Source: Chloroflexota bacterium
GTDB lineage: Bacteria; Chloroflexota; Anaerolineae; J036; Brachytrichaceae
Assembly: GCA_021788625.1 (NCBI GenBank)
Contig: JAJYKL010000037.1
Coordinates: 1 to 38,695, forward strand
Direction: 5' to 3'
Length of the DNA stretch: 38,695 bases
Below the pieces are notes generated by a model. That model was not told the DNA's origin. It made no database searches and saw only the letters and a program-made list of their open reading frames with translations. Positions 17,012 to 26,160 of the stretch are shown in pieces (the first letter of the stretch is position 1; every line of letters begins with the position of its first letter). Made by a program: the position numbers and the translations under genes.

Positions 17012-18520
17012 TCACTCCAGATCAGCCAGCGCATCGAAGATTGGTTTGAGCGCGGCATAGGTCTGTTGAAAGAGCGGGTACAGTCGCTCATAGCGCGCGT
17101 TGCGATCCGGGTCAGGGCGCTCAGCCGGCTCAGCGGGGATGAGCTGCTCCACCACACCAAAATCGGGGAATAACCCCACGCCAATACCGCCCGCAATCGC
17201 CGCGCCCAGCGAGGTGGCCGCTGAGTCCAGTTGCGGCCGCAGCAGCGGCATGTTATACGTATCAGCCAGAATCTGGCGCCACAGCGCGCTGCGCATGCCG
17301 CCGCCGATCACGCGCATGGAGCGGATGGGGATGCCCTCAGCGCGCAACACGTCCAGGATCCAGCGCATGTTGAAGGCCACGCCTTCCAGCACCGCGCGCA
17401 CCATCTCGGCCCGCCCATGCGCCATTGAAAGGCCTGCAAACACGGCGCGCGCCTGGGGATTCCAGTGCGGGCAGCGCTCGCCCAGAAAGTAGGGCAGGCA
17501 CAACACCCCGCGCGCACCTGGCGGGACGGAGCCTGCCAGTGCATCGAGCGCGGCGTGCTGCGGTGCTGCCACCCCCGAGTCACGCAGGAGTCGCTCCAGC
17601 CAGTCCAGTGCACCGCCGGCAGCTTGCATGTTCCCCAGCGAGAAATAGAGCATCGGGTCTAGGTGCGCGAAGTTGATGATACGCCGGGCCGGGTCAAATA
17701 TGGGGCGGCGTGTGCTGAGTGCCAGCCATGAGGATGAACCAATATAGGTATAGGCATCGCCTTCGCGGATGGCACCCGAACCCACGGTGGCGCACGCGCC
17801 GTCTCCACCACCTATCACCACTGGTGTGCCGGCCAGCAGACCCGTCGTCTGCGCAGCTGCCGGAGTCACGCGCCCGATAATGGTGGTGGAGGGGTGCACC
17901 GGCGGGAAGATATCAGCGCGCAGGTCAAAAGCGCGCAGTAGCTCATCGGACCAGCGGCGCTGTTGCAGGTCGAACACCTGCGTGCCCGATGCATCGGAGT
18001 AGTCAGTTGCAATGACGCCTGTCAGCAGCCAGGCCGCATAGTCTTTCGGTTGAAGCACCCAGACCGTGCGCTGGTAAATGTCCGGTTGGTTGTCTCTCAC
18101 CCATAGCACCTTGGCGGCGGTGTACGCCGGGCTCACGCGGTGGCCCGACAGGCGGTATATCGTGTCCTCGCCGCAGGAGCGACTCATAAATTCTGCCTGA
18201 GGTGTGGCGCGCTGGTCAGCCCAGATGATGGCTGGACGCAGCGGCTTTCCCTGCGCGTCCACCACCAGCGCGCCCTGCATGTGCCCGCTAAAGCTGACCG
18301 CCGCGATCTGCTCCGGCACGATGGTCCCCGGTGCCAGCAGCCGTCGACTGCACCCGATCAGTGCGCGCTCCCAATCTGCGGCGCTTTGCTCGGCCCAGTT
18401 CGGGTGCGGGTAGGCAGTACTGTAAGGTTCGAACTCAGTCGCCACCGGCTTGCCAGTCGTATCGATCAGCGTGGATTTATTACCTGTGGTGCCCAGGTCA
18501 TGTGCGAGGATGTAATTCAT
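17012..18520 (-). CDS. FGGY-family carbohydrate kinase (xylulokinase-like)
   Basis: A 502-residue ATP-dependent sugar kinase; full FGGY length. The N-terminal DLGTTGNKSTLID (about 8-20) binds phosphate. FSGHMQGALVVD, and PLRPAIIWADQR give the xylulokinase-like substrate region, and the catalytic Asp lies in VVIGGGDGACATVGSG (about 238). A late MRVIGGGMRSALWRQILADT, is the FGGY signature region that binds adenine. Xylulokinases usually have QMHG, here HMQG, so D-xylulose is likely but another pentulose or polyol is possible. No isomerase or transporter is adjacent. It runs on the same strand as the LOV kinase (99-base gap). Confidence 0.88.
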   Translation of the reverse strand: MNYILAHDLGTTGNKSTLIDTTGKPVATEFEPYSTAYPHPNWAEQSAADWERALIGCSRRLLAPGTIVPEQIAAVSFSGHMQGALVVDAQGKPLRPAIIWADQRATPQAEFMSRSCGEDTIYRLSGHRVSPAYTAAKVLWVRDNQPDIYQRTVWVLQPKDYAAWLLTGVIATDYSDASGTQVFDLQQRRWSDELLRAFDLRADIFPPVHPSTTIIGRVTPAAAQTTGLLAGTPVVIGGGDGACATVGSGAIREGDAYTYIGSSSWLALSTRRPIFDPARRIINFAHLDPMLYFSLGNMQAAGGALDWLERLLRDSGVAAPQHAALDALAGSVPPGARGVLCLPYFLGERCPHWNPQARAVFAGLSMAHGRAEMVRAVLEGVAFNMRWILDVLRAEGIPIRSMRVIGGGMRSALWRQILADTYNMPLLRPQLDSAATSLGAAIAGGIGVGLFPDFGVVEQLIPAEPAERPDPDRNARYERLYPLFQQTYAALKPIFDALADLE

Positions 18521-18619
18521 TATGGATTTCCGATCTCTGGATGTACATACCGGTCAGGTAACAGGAGACGCTGGCGAAAAATGCATGGGTGTCTCCCGCA
18601 GCGATTCTTATCCCATGTC

Positions 18620-21613
18620 CTACGCCGGCAGTTCCGCCTTCACCTTCTCAAATTCATCCTGTGCAGACTTGAGTTTCTCTTGCGCGCCGCCCAATTGCCC
18701 CTGCCGGCCCTTGAGCTCCAGCTCGCGGCTGATCTCGGAAAGCCTCAGCGCGCCGAACGTGGCGCTGCTCGACTTGAGCGTGTGGGCTGCATGTTCCAGC
18801 GCCGCAGCATCCTGTTGCGCCAGCGCCTGATCCATTTCCGCCAGCAACTTCGTGCTGTTTTCTAGGAAAATGCCCACTACTTCCTCCAGATCTCCGCGCA
18901 GCACTGCTCGCAGGCTATCCAGTACGGACCGGTCTACGACCGCCCGGCTGGGTTCCATCATCCTGGCCGGAGTAACCTCCACGGGCACATCGTGCCGCCT
19001 CATACCTCGCGCCAACTCACCATGCGGCCCCTCAGGCGTCTTACCGACCTGCTCGAGGCTCCTGACCAGCTCCTCCACGCGAATGGGCTTGCTGATGTAG
19101 TCATCCATGCCGGCCTCCAGGCAGCGCTCACGGTCACCCTCCAGCGCATAGGCTGTCATGGCGATCAACCGCGGGCGCTTCTCGCGAGGCCAGCGCTCAG
19201 TGATGCGGCGGGCGGCCTCCAGTCCATCCATTTCCGGCATCCGTACGTCCATCAACACCGCGTCATAGGGTTGGCGCTCCAGTTTCAGCAACACCTCCAA
19301 TCCATTGGCGGCTACGTCGGGCTGGTAGCCTAACCGTTCCAGAATCCGCACGGCCACGTGCTGGTTCACGATGTTGTCTTCAGCCAGCAGGAGGCGCAGC
19401 GGGTGGCGTTGGCCCATGTCCGTGTCCATCGGGCCTGGCGCAGGCTTGCCTGCCGTCACCTCGACGGTCTTCACCGACTCGCCCCGCAAACAAGCTGTCA
19501 ACATCTGGTAGAGCTGGCCAGGCTTAATCGGCTTGGTGAGGAACGCGGCGATTTCCAGCTCCTGCAGCTCGGGCTCACGGCGACCCATGGAGGTGAGCAT
19601 CACCAGTGGCAGGGCCGGCCGCAGCTTATGTAGCTCATTGGCCAGCGTAATGCCATCCATCTCCGGCATGCGGACATCGAGCAAGGCAATGTCGAACGGC
19701 TCGCCACGCCGCACCCACTCGAGAGCCTCATGCCCGGCAGGTGTGTCAAGCCCGCTCATGCCCCAGGGCTCAATCTGGCGCATCAGGATGAGTCGATTGG
19801 TGGCGTTATCGTCCACGATCAACGCGCGGCGTCCAGCCAGCTCGGTCAGGACGGGTGATGGCGCGGCACCCTCACCCGGCTCGGCGGGGGCAACGCGGAT
19901 GGTGAAATAGAAGGTGCTGCCTTGGCCGGGGAGCCCGGCGCTCTCCACCCAGATCGTCCCACCCATCATCTCGGTCAGGCGCATGCTGATGGCCAGGCCC
20001 AGCCCGGTCCCGCCGAAGCGGCGTGTGGTGGAGGCATCGACCTGGCTAAATGGTTGAAAAAGCCGTTGCACGCTTTCCTGTGGGATGCCGATGCCTGTGT
20101 CACGCACAGCGAACTTCAATTCGGCCAGGGGGGATTTTGAATTGGTGACTGCGGATGGGGAAGAGTCGGATTGAGGGTTGCCGATTGCCGATGGGTAATT
20201 ATGGGCGGGCGCCTGGTGCACCTCTGCATCTCCAGTTCCCAATGTCGAATCCCCTCTCTCCAGGTTCCAATCACGGTTCATGCTGATCGTGACGATCACT
20301 TCTCCGCGGTCCGTGAACTTCACCGCATTGCTGATCAGGTTCACCAGGATTTGGCGTAGACGGGTGACATCGCCGATCACCATGAGTGGCGTATCATCGT
20401 CTATCAGGTAACCCAGCTCCAGGTCTTTTTGCGCAGCGGCCGGCGCGAGCAGGTCGAGCGACTCCTCGACGCACACACGCAGGTCGAAGGGCTGCTGCTC
20501 CAGCTCGAGCTTGCTGGCCTCAATCTTCGAGAAGTCCAGAATGTCATTGATGATGGCCAGCAGCGCATCGCCGGATGAGCGTATCGTCTCGGCATAATCG
20601 TGCTGCTCCGGCGTGAGTTGGGTGTCGAGCAACAGCCCCGACATGCCGATGATGGCATTGAGCGGCGTGCGGATTTCATGACTCATGTTGGCCAGGAATT
20701 CGGACTTGGTGTGCGTCGCCTCCTCAGCGGTCATGAGCGCCGCGTCGAGTTCGCGATTCTTGCGCGCCAGTTCCTCTTCGGAGCGTATGCGGTCGGTGAT
20801 GTCGCTCTGTACGCCGACGAAGTCCACCAGGCGTCCCTCTTCATTGTGCACCGGCGCCAGGTTTAGCTCGTTCCAGAAGAGCGTGCCATCCTTGCGGTAG
20901 TTGCGCAACACGACGTGGCAGCTCCTGCCCTCGCGCAGCGCTGTACGCATCTCGGCCAGTGCAGGCTGGTCGTGGTCGTCTCGCTGTAGGAAACGGCAGT
21001 TGCGCCCTATTACCTCCGCACGCGCATAGCCGGTGATCCGTTCAAATGCCGGGTTGACGTAAATGATGGGCAAATCAGCCTGCTGCGCATCGGTGATGAC
21101 GATGCCATTGGTGGCCTCTTCGATGGCACGCTCCATCAACCGGCGCTGCATCTCCGCTCGCCGCCGCCGGGTGATGTCGATGATGAAACTCATCGCGAGC
21201 ATCCCGTGCTCGGTCCGGGCGTAGCTCAGTCCCACTTCGACCGGGAACTCATGTCCATCTTTATGGCGTCCTGCCAGATCCAGCCCCATCCCCATCGGCC
21301 GGACGCGCGGACGGGCGAAGAAGCCGGCTCGTTGGTGCACATGCGCTTCGGCGGAGCGGTGCGGCAGCAGCATCTCCAATGGCTGGCCAATCATCTCCTG
21401 ACGCGTGTAGCCGAACATGTCTTCGGCACCCTGGTTGACCAGCGCGATGCGGCCCGCCTCGTCGATGACTACGATAGCCGCCGACACTGACTCCAGCAGC
21501 GCTCCCTGTGCCGATCCGTGCTCCGTCTGGTGGGCTTCCAACTCGGCAATCTTCTGGCGCAGCTCACGCATTTCCCCGATTAGTTGCGCTTTTGTCTTGC
21601 TCTCATCTTTCAT
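18620..21613 (-). CDS. LOV-domain hybrid histidine kinase (PAS-LOV-HisKA-HATPase-REC-REC-HPt)
   Basis: A 997-residue soluble phosphorelay protein. An N-terminal coiled coil (to ~35) and a PAS domain (about 38-155) precede a second PAS domain with full LOV features: GRNCRFLQ (Cys near 205), NYRKDG, FWNEL and a GVQSDIT strand, the residues that hold flavin and form the cysteinyl adduct. HisKA follows ([16 protein letters not shown], His near 310), then HATPase_c ([29 protein letters not shown]). Then come two receiver domains (DVRMPEMDG, Asp near 644 and 788) and a C-terminal HPt ([14 protein letters not shown], His near 941). It can carry out a complete internal phosphorelay. No transmembrane segment is visible, so it is cytoplasmic. 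GAGG lies eight bases before the ATG. An unusual insert of about 45 residues occurs in the HATPase domain. No output regulator is adjacent. Confidence 0.95.
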   Translation of the reverse strand: MKDESKTKAQLIGEMRELRQKIAELEAHQTEHGSAQGALLESVSAAIVVIDEAGRIALVNQGAEDMFGYTRQEMIGQPLEMLLPHRSAEAHVHQRAGFFARPRVRPMGMGLDLAGRHKDGHEFPVEVGLSYARTEHGMLAMSFIIDITRRRRAEMQRRLMERAIEEATNGIVITDAQQADLPIIYVNPAFERITGYARAEVIGRNCRFLQRDDHDQPALAEMRTALREGRSCHVVLRNYRKDGTLFWNELNLAPVHNEEGRLVDFVGVQSDITDRIRSEEELARKNRELDAALMTAEEATHTKSEFLANMSHEIRTPLNAIIGMSGLLLDTQLTPEQHDYAETIRSSGDALLAIINDILDFSKIEASKLELEQQPFDLRVCVEESLDLLAPAAAQKDLELGYLIDDDTPLMVIGDVTRLRQILVNLISNAVKFTDRGEVIVTISMNRDWNLERGDSTLGTGDAEVHQAPAHNYPSAIGNPQSDSSPSAVTNSKSPLAELKFAVRDTGIGIPQESVQRLFQPFSQVDASTTRRFGGTGLGLAISMRLTEMMGGTIWVESAGLPGQGSTFYFTIRVAPAEPGEGAAPSPVLTELAGRRALIVDDNATNRLILMRQIEPWGMSGLDTPAGHEALEWVRRGEPFDIALLDVRMPEMDGITLANELHKLRPALPLVMLTSMGRREPELQELEIAAFLTKPIKPGQLYQMLTACLRGESVKTVEVTAGKPAPGPMDTDMGQRHPLRLLLAEDNIVNQHVAVRILERLGYQPDVAANGLEVLLKLERQPYDAVLMDVRMPEMDGLEAARRITERWPREKRPRLIAMTAYALEGDRERCLEAGMDDYISKPIRVEELVRSLEQVGKTPEGPHGELARGMRRHDVPVEVTPARMMEPSRAVVDRSVLDSLRAVLRGDLEEVVGIFLENSTKLLAEMDQALAQQDAAALEHAAHTLKSSSATFGALRLSEISRELELKGRQGQLGGAQEKLKSAQDEFEKVKAELPA

Positions 21614-21643
21614 GCTGCTGCCTCGTCTACGCGCCTATGTAAG

Positions 21644-21649
21644 GATTAT
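21644..21649 (-). promoter_or_regulatory. Probable -10 box (TATAAT) of the LOV kinase gene
   Basis: Consensus TATAAT on the minus strand, 30 bases upstream of the ATG at 21613. The -35 region is weak (TGAACT at 18 bases). The rest of the 21614-21856 gap shows no other feature. Confidence 0.45.
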
Positions 21650-21856
21650 AGGGTACGCGTGTCGCGAAGTTCACTGCGCGGCACCATGCGGGTGAGCGTC
21701 TCTTCTCATCGTGCCCACCGGCACCGGTCCGCAATTTTCATCGTGCGTAAGGCATGCTTTACGCTTTTTCATCTTTGCGCGAAAATGACCTCAAGGTAGA
21801 CAGTTTGGCCCTGTATATGCCTGATTGACATGCCGGGGCTCAGCACGGAGGCCAAC

Positions 21857-22687
21857 ATGATCGAGCTACCGGAAGCGATTCTTCTGGCTCGGCAAATGAA
21901 CCAGGAGCTGCATGGCAAGCAGATCGCCATATGCGAACGCGGCAACTCTCCGCACAAGTTCGCTTTCTATAATCACACGCCGGAAGAGTATGCCCGCACC
22001 CTGGCCGGCCGGACGATCGGCACAGCGCTTGAACATGGCGGGTGCATTCTGCTTCGCACCGAGCCAGATTACCAGCTGGTGTTGGGAGGCGGAGGCGAGC
22101 GCATCCTGCTGCACCAGGGTGGGTCAGCGCGTCCTGCCAAGGTCCAGTTCCTGCTGGAGTTCAGCGACAGCACCAGCCTCACCGTCACCGTCCAGATGTG
22201 GGGCAATCTGCAGTTGATGACGGACGCCGAGGTTTTGGCCGATCAACATCTGGGCCCACGCCGCGTATCGCCCATCAGTGCCGACTTCACCCCGGAGTAC
22301 TTCGACTATCTGTTCTCTGCGCTGGATAAAGCGGATCCGCGCAGCCTCAAGTATTTCCTCATCTCGCAGCCGGGCGTATGGGGCCTGGGCAACGGCTACC
22401 TGCAAGACATCCTCTACCGCGCGCGCCTCCATCCGAGGCACAAGGCCACAAGCCTGTCAAAGCACGAGCGCCGTGCTCTACACAAGGCAATTCGCGACAC
22501 ACTGCAGCAGGCCGTCGATCAGGGTGGCCGGGACACGGAGTACGATCTGCACAATCGGCCAGGCAGTTACCACCGCATCCTGGATGCATCCTCCGTGGGC
22601 ATGCCGTGCCGCCGCTGTGGCACACCCATCCAGAAGGCTTCTTTCCTGGGAGGCATGGTTTACTTCTGCCCGCACTGCCAGACTTAG
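21857..22687 (+). CDS. Fpg/Nei-family DNA glycosylase-like protein lacking the N-terminal Pro
   Basis: A 276-residue protein of the formamidopyrimidine-DNA glycosylase/endonuclease VIII family, which removes oxidised bases and nicks the abasic site. The start is MIELPEAILLARQMN, like Fpg's MPELPEVE but with Ile where the Schiff-base proline should be; the following Glu is kept. The helix-two-turn-helix is PGVWGLGNGYLQDILYRARL, and the C-terminal zinc finger is CRRCG ... FCPHC. The ATG at 21857 has GGAGG five bases upstream, so the Pro is not lost through a wrong start. From memory, a subfamily starting M(I/L)ELPEA exists in several phyla, so this is a conserved variant whose activity is uncertain. 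Confidence 0.9.
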   Translation: MIELPEAILLARQMNQELHGKQIAICERGNSPHKFAFYNHTPEEYARTLAGRTIGTALEHGGCILLRTEPDYQLVLGGGGERILLHQGGSARPAKVQFLLEFSDSTSLTVTVQMWGNLQLMTDAEVLADQHLGPRRVSPISADFTPEYFDYLFSALDKADPRSLKYFLISQPGVWGLGNGYLQDILYRARLHPRHKATSLSKHERRALHKAIRDTLQQAVDQGGRDTEYDLHNRPGSYHRILDASSVGMPCRRCGTPIQKASFLGGMVYFCPHCQT

Positions 22688-22836
22688 CCCGGCCTCAATT
22701 CTGGTTAGGGCTGCACCGAGCGCCTGGATGGCCACTCGCAGGTCCATCGCATTTGGCTGAACACCGAGCGCCGGCTGCACCAGCGGCCTTTCGGGCTATG
22801 ATTGCTCCGCAACTAGCTTGATGCGAGAGGTGCCAA

Positions 22837-24366
22837 ATGCCAGTCATGCCAGGATCCATCTATAACGTGGGCGATTATGGGGCAACCGGCCACAGGTCGG
22901 ACGACGCCCAGGGGTCCATCCAGCAGGCCATCGATGCCTGCGCGGCCGCCGGCGGCGGAACGGTCCACTTCCCGCCCGGCGAATACACCACCGGCACCCT
23001 GCACCTGAAAAGTCACGTGCGCATTCACGTCGACTCCGGCGCGACGATCTACTCTAGCAAGGAACGCGCCCGGTTCGACAGGCCGGCTCTATTTTATGCA
23101 GAAGACGTGCAGAACATCACGCTGGAGGGCCGCGGAACCCTGGACGGGCAGGCCGAGTATGAGTGGCGCCTGAACGACATGCAGGACTGGTACATTCACC
23201 CGCACCAAGTGCTGATGGAGCAGGCCGGCCAACCGCTGCGACGTGCCTTCCCCACCGCGGACACATACGGTCACCTGGTAGTCTTCGTCCGCTGCCAGGA
23301 TGTGCAGATTCGCAACCTGTCGTTCCTGCGCTCGCCCTCCTGGACGATGCATCTGTGGGGCTGTGAGCGCCTGACGATCGATGGCGTGTACATTCACACC
23401 AGCCTGGAATCGGGCGTCTGGGCGGATGGCATCGACCCCGACGGCTGCAAGGACGTGCACATCTCCAACTGCACCATCGAGACTGGCGACGATGCGCTGG
23501 TCTTTTACTCGTCGCATGCCTATGGCCCGCCGCGCCCGTGCGAGAACATCACCGTCACCAACTGCCGGCTGACCTCCGCCTCCAGCGCCTTGAAATTCTG
23601 CGACGGCAACGAGAACGCCATCCGCAACGTCACCATCCAGAACTGCATCATTACCGGCGCTAATCGCGGCATCGCCTTCATGGTCTTCGACGGCGGCGTA
23701 CTGGAGAACGTGTTGATCGCCAATGTAACAGTGGAGTGCAGGCCATACGACTGGTTCTGGTGGGGCGATGGCGATGCCCTGCATTTCAACTGCATCCGGC
23801 GCAGCGAGATTGATCCGAACCTCGACCCGTCCAGGGAGCCGCCAGTCGGTGTGATCCGCAATGTGATCGTGCGCGATGTCCTGGCACGCAGCACAGGCGC
23901 CTGCATCTTTCATGGCCACGACGAGTCGCCTCTGCAGAACATCACGCTGGAGAACGTGCGCCTGGTGATGGCCAACAGCTCGCCCACCGCCTGGAGCAAG
24001 GCGGGCGACGCGCTCACCCTCGACCACGCGCGCCACTTCCAGATGAGGAACGTGGAGATTGTCTGGGAAGTGAGCGACCCAAGCGTGTGGCGCAGCGCAC
24101 TGGTGGCCAACACGGTGCAGGACCTGACGCTGGAGGGCATCTCGGCGCGCCCGGCCCAGCCCGACGGTTCGCCCGCCATCGTGCTGAATGACGTGGACCG
24201 CGCCATACTGCGCAATAGCCGCGCCCAGACCGGCACCTCCACCTTCATGCAGGTGCGGGGCGCGCACTCGCGCGATATCGTCGTACAAGACAACGATGTG
24301 CACACCGCCCGTAACCTGGTGCAGTCCGGCGATGGCGCTCCGGTCGATGCCATCCGTGCCGGCTGA
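22837..24366 (+). CDS. Glycoside hydrolase family 28-like (polygalacturonase-type) right-handed beta-helix
   Basis: A 509-residue parallel beta-helix protein. The N-terminus, YNVGDYGATGHRSDDAQGSI, QQAIDACAAAGGGTVHFPPG, is the usual start of the pectate-lyase superfamily. GH28-like catalytic blocks are WADGIDPDGCKDV (usually NTDGID), IETGDDALVF (GDD), SSALKFCDGN and NRGIAFMVFDGG. The Asp residues of the first two blocks are present; the His of the usual GHG is not obvious. No signal peptide is seen, so it probably acts on imported oligosaccharides such as galacturonides. GAGAGG precedes the ATG by seven bases. Substrate is inferred from family only. Confidence 0.85.
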   Translation: MPVMPGSIYNVGDYGATGHRSDDAQGSIQQAIDACAAAGGGTVHFPPGEYTTGTLHLKSHVRIHVDSGATIYSSKERARFDRPALFYAEDVQNITLEGRGTLDGQAEYEWRLNDMQDWYIHPHQVLMEQAGQPLRRAFPTADTYGHLVVFVRCQDVQIRNLSFLRSPSWTMHLWGCERLTIDGVYIHTSLESGVWADGIDPDGCKDVHISNCTIETGDDALVFYSSHAYGPPRPCENITVTNCRLTSASSALKFCDGNENAIRNVTIQNCIITGANRGIAFMVFDGGVLENVLIANVTVECRPYDWFWWGDGDALHFNCIRRSEIDPNLDPSREPPVGVIRNVIVRDVLARSTGACIFHGHDESPLQNITLENVRLVMANSSPTAWSKAGDALTLDHARHFQMRNVEIVWEVSDPSVWRSALVANTVQDLTLEGISARPAQPDGSPAIVLNDVDRAILRNSRAQTGTSTFMQVRGAHSRDIVVQDNDVHTARNLVQSGDGAPVDAIRAG

Positions 24367-24407
24367 CCCGCCGCATAAAACGTAACAGGTCGTCTTCCGG
24401 TTACCTC

Positions 24408-24436
24408 TTGACAGCCCCGGCATCACGCGGTACTAT
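24408..24436 (+). promoter_or_regulatory. Sigma-70-type promoter of the MarR/ABC exporter operon, with palindrome at the start site
   Basis: Perfect -35 TTGACA at 24408-24413, 17-base spacer, -10 TACTAT at 24431-24436. The predicted start is near 24443. A perfect palindrome TTTGCAAA (24445-24452) lies just after it and could be part of the MarR operator. This placement would allow autorepression. Confidence 0.75.
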
Positions 24437-24473
24437 TCGTCCGTTTTGCAAATATACCGATGTGGAAATAATT

Positions 24474-24992
24474 GTGCCTAAGCCGACCCTTGCCAACCAG
24501 ACGACCGAGCTGATGGGAGTCTTTCAGCACATGCTCTCACTGCGGGCGCAGTTCAGGGCCGTGGCGCCCGAGAACATGGCGACCATGCGTGTTTACCTGG
24601 ACGAGGAGCGCCTCAAGGGCAAAGCCGGCACGATGAACTTCAACCTGTTCTACAACGTCGGCGCGATCCTCTCGCGCGAGGCGGAGCCTGTCACCATGGG
24701 TGAACTTGGCCACGCGCTGGATGTGCCACTCAGCACCGCCACCCGCATTGTAGATTGGATGGTGGATCGCGGGTACGTCCGTCGCATTCACGATCCCAAC
24801 GACCGCCGTGTCGTACGGCTCAGCTTGACGGACAACGGCCAGGAGCTCTACCGTACCATTGACCGCTTTATCCGCGACCGCATCGAGATGATCCTTCACG
24901 AGCTGACACCCGCTGAGCGCGATAGCCTGCTGGTTTTGGTGCACCGGCTGGTGGATATTGTCGAGAAGGTGAACGTGGGGCAGAAGGTATGA
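24474..24992 (+). CDS. MarR-family transcriptional regulator
   Basis: A 172-residue winged-helix regulator, first gene of the exporter operon. The DNA-binding part is VTMGELGHALDVPLSTATRI, with recognition helix VPLSTATRIVDWMVDRGYV and wing HDPNDRRVVRLSLTDNG, the MarR wing signature DxxDRR. The helical ends form the dimer interface. The frame extends upstream to a TTG at 24408, but that TTG is the -35 box. A GTG at 24474 (VPKPTLANQTTEL) lies about 30 bases after the predicted transcription start and is the most likely start; its ribosome site is weak. It probably represses the operon and responds to an exported drug or lipid. The stop is 16 bases before the permease gene. Confidence 0.92.
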   Translation: MPKPTLANQTTELMGVFQHMLSLRAQFRAVAPENMATMRVYLDEERLKGKAGTMNFNLFYNVGAILSREAEPVTMGELGHALDVPLSTATRIVDWMVDRGYVRRIHDPNDRRVVRLSLTDNGQELYRTIDRFIRDRIEMILHELTPAERDSLLVLVHRLVDIVEKVNVGQKV

Positions 24993-25008
24993 GGAGTAAG
25001 GAGATGCC

Positions 25009-26136
25009 ATGAGACGATTGCGAGCCATTATGACGAAAGAGTTCACGCACATGAAGCGTGACCCACGCACCCTGGTCACGGTGCTGATCATGCCCATCAT
25101 GATGTTGATGCTGCTGGGCTACGCCTCCAACACCGATGTTCGTAATGTCCCCACCGTCGTCTTCAATCAGGATAACAGTCGCGCCAGCCGTTCGCTACTG
25201 GACGCCTATCGCTCCACCGGTTACTTCTCACTCATCTATGAGGCCTTCAGTAATTCCGAGGTGAATCAGTACATCGAGAGCGGCAAGGCTCGCGTAGCCA
25301 TCACCATCCCGCCCACCTACGCCCAGGACCTGGCTTCCGGTCGCCAGGCCCAGGTGGCGGTGCTGATCGACGGCTCAGACCCGTCCATCGCCGGAACCGC
25401 GCTATCGGCCGCCACGCTGGTCGGTCAGGCACATGGGGCAGCGATCCAGTTGAAACAGCTGGCCGCCCGTGGCCAGGTCGGAAATGTGTCGTCGGTTCTG
25501 GACGTGCGCACGCGCGTGTTATACAACCCGGACCTGCTCAGCGCCTACGACATGGTGCCTGGATTGATCGCCATGATCCTTATGCAGACGACCACCACCC
25601 TGACCTCCTTCGCCATTGTCAAAGAGCGTGAGGTGGGCACCATTGAGCAGCTCATCGTCACGCCCATCCGCAACTGGGAGCTGATCATCGCCAAGATCAC
25701 CCCCTACGTGCTGGTTTCGATGGTCAATGTGCTGGTGATCCTGTTAATTGGCACCACCTGGTTCCAGGTGCCCATTCGCGGCAGCTTCATCCTGCTGCTG
25801 GCGCTCACCGGTCTGTTCCTGATCCCCAACCTGGGACTGGGACTTCTCATCTCCACCATTGCACACACTCAGCGCGAGGCGCAGATGCTTTCCATGCCCA
25901 TCATGCTGCCCTCCATGATGCTCTCGGGCTTCTTCTTCCCCATCGCCGCACTGCCGGCTGCGTTGCAGGTCGTCAGCCAGTTTCTGCCGCTGACCTACTT
26001 TCTGGTCATCGTGCGCAGCGTGGTGATCAAAGGAACGACTTTCGATCTACTGGTCCCACAAGTGCTTGCACTGTGCGGGTTCTCCGTCTTGTTGCTGGGC
26101 GTAGCCATTCTACGCTTCCGCAAGTCACTCGATTAG
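25009..26136 (+). CDS. ABC-2-type exporter permease (YbhS/YbhR-like)
   Basis: Membrane subunit of an ABC-2 exporter, 375 residues. An N-terminal amphipathic stretch and TM1 (VTVLIMPIMMLMLLGYA) precede a large extracytoplasmic domain of about 140 residues (NVPTVVFNQDNSRASR ... TRVLYNPDLLSAYDMVPGL). Five more TM segments follow: AMILMQTTTTLTSFAIV, PYVLVSMVNVLVILLIG, FILLLALTGLFLIPNLG, MLPSMMLSGFFFPIAAL and VLALCGFSVLLLGVAIL. The KEREVGTIEQLIVTPIRNWE coupling motif is family-typical. AAGGAG sits five bases before the ATG. It is the only permease in the operon, unlike E. coli, which has two (YbhS and YbhR), so a homodimer is likely. Confidence 0.93.
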   Translation: MRRLRAIMTKEFTHMKRDPRTLVTVLIMPIMMLMLLGYASNTDVRNVPTVVFNQDNSRASRSLLDAYRSTGYFSLIYEAFSNSEVNQYIESGKARVAITIPPTYAQDLASGRQAQVAVLIDGSDPSIAGTALSAATLVGQAHGAAIQLKQLAARGQVGNVSSVLDVRTRVLYNPDLLSAYDMVPGLIAMILMQTTTTLTSFAIVKEREVGTIEQLIVTPIRNWELIIAKITPYVLVSMVNVLVILLIGTTWFQVPIRGSFILLLALTGLFLIPNLGLGLLISTIAHTQREAQMLSMPIMLPSMMLSGFFFPIAALPAALQVVSQFLPLTYFLVIVRSVVIKGTTFDLLVPQVLALCGFSVLLLGVAILRFRKSLD

Positions 26137-26160
26137 TAATCCATAGATAGGTGTACTGAT

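Noticed and set aside
23089..24426. 445-codon open frame on the minus strand
   Set aside because: Antisense to the GH28-like gene. His/Val/Gln-rich text typical for antisense of GC-rich beta-helix genes.
24408..24473. TTG as start of the MarR gene (22 extra residues)
   Set aside because: This TTG is the first half of a perfect -35 box with a -10 at 17 bases, so it lies upstream of the transcript.
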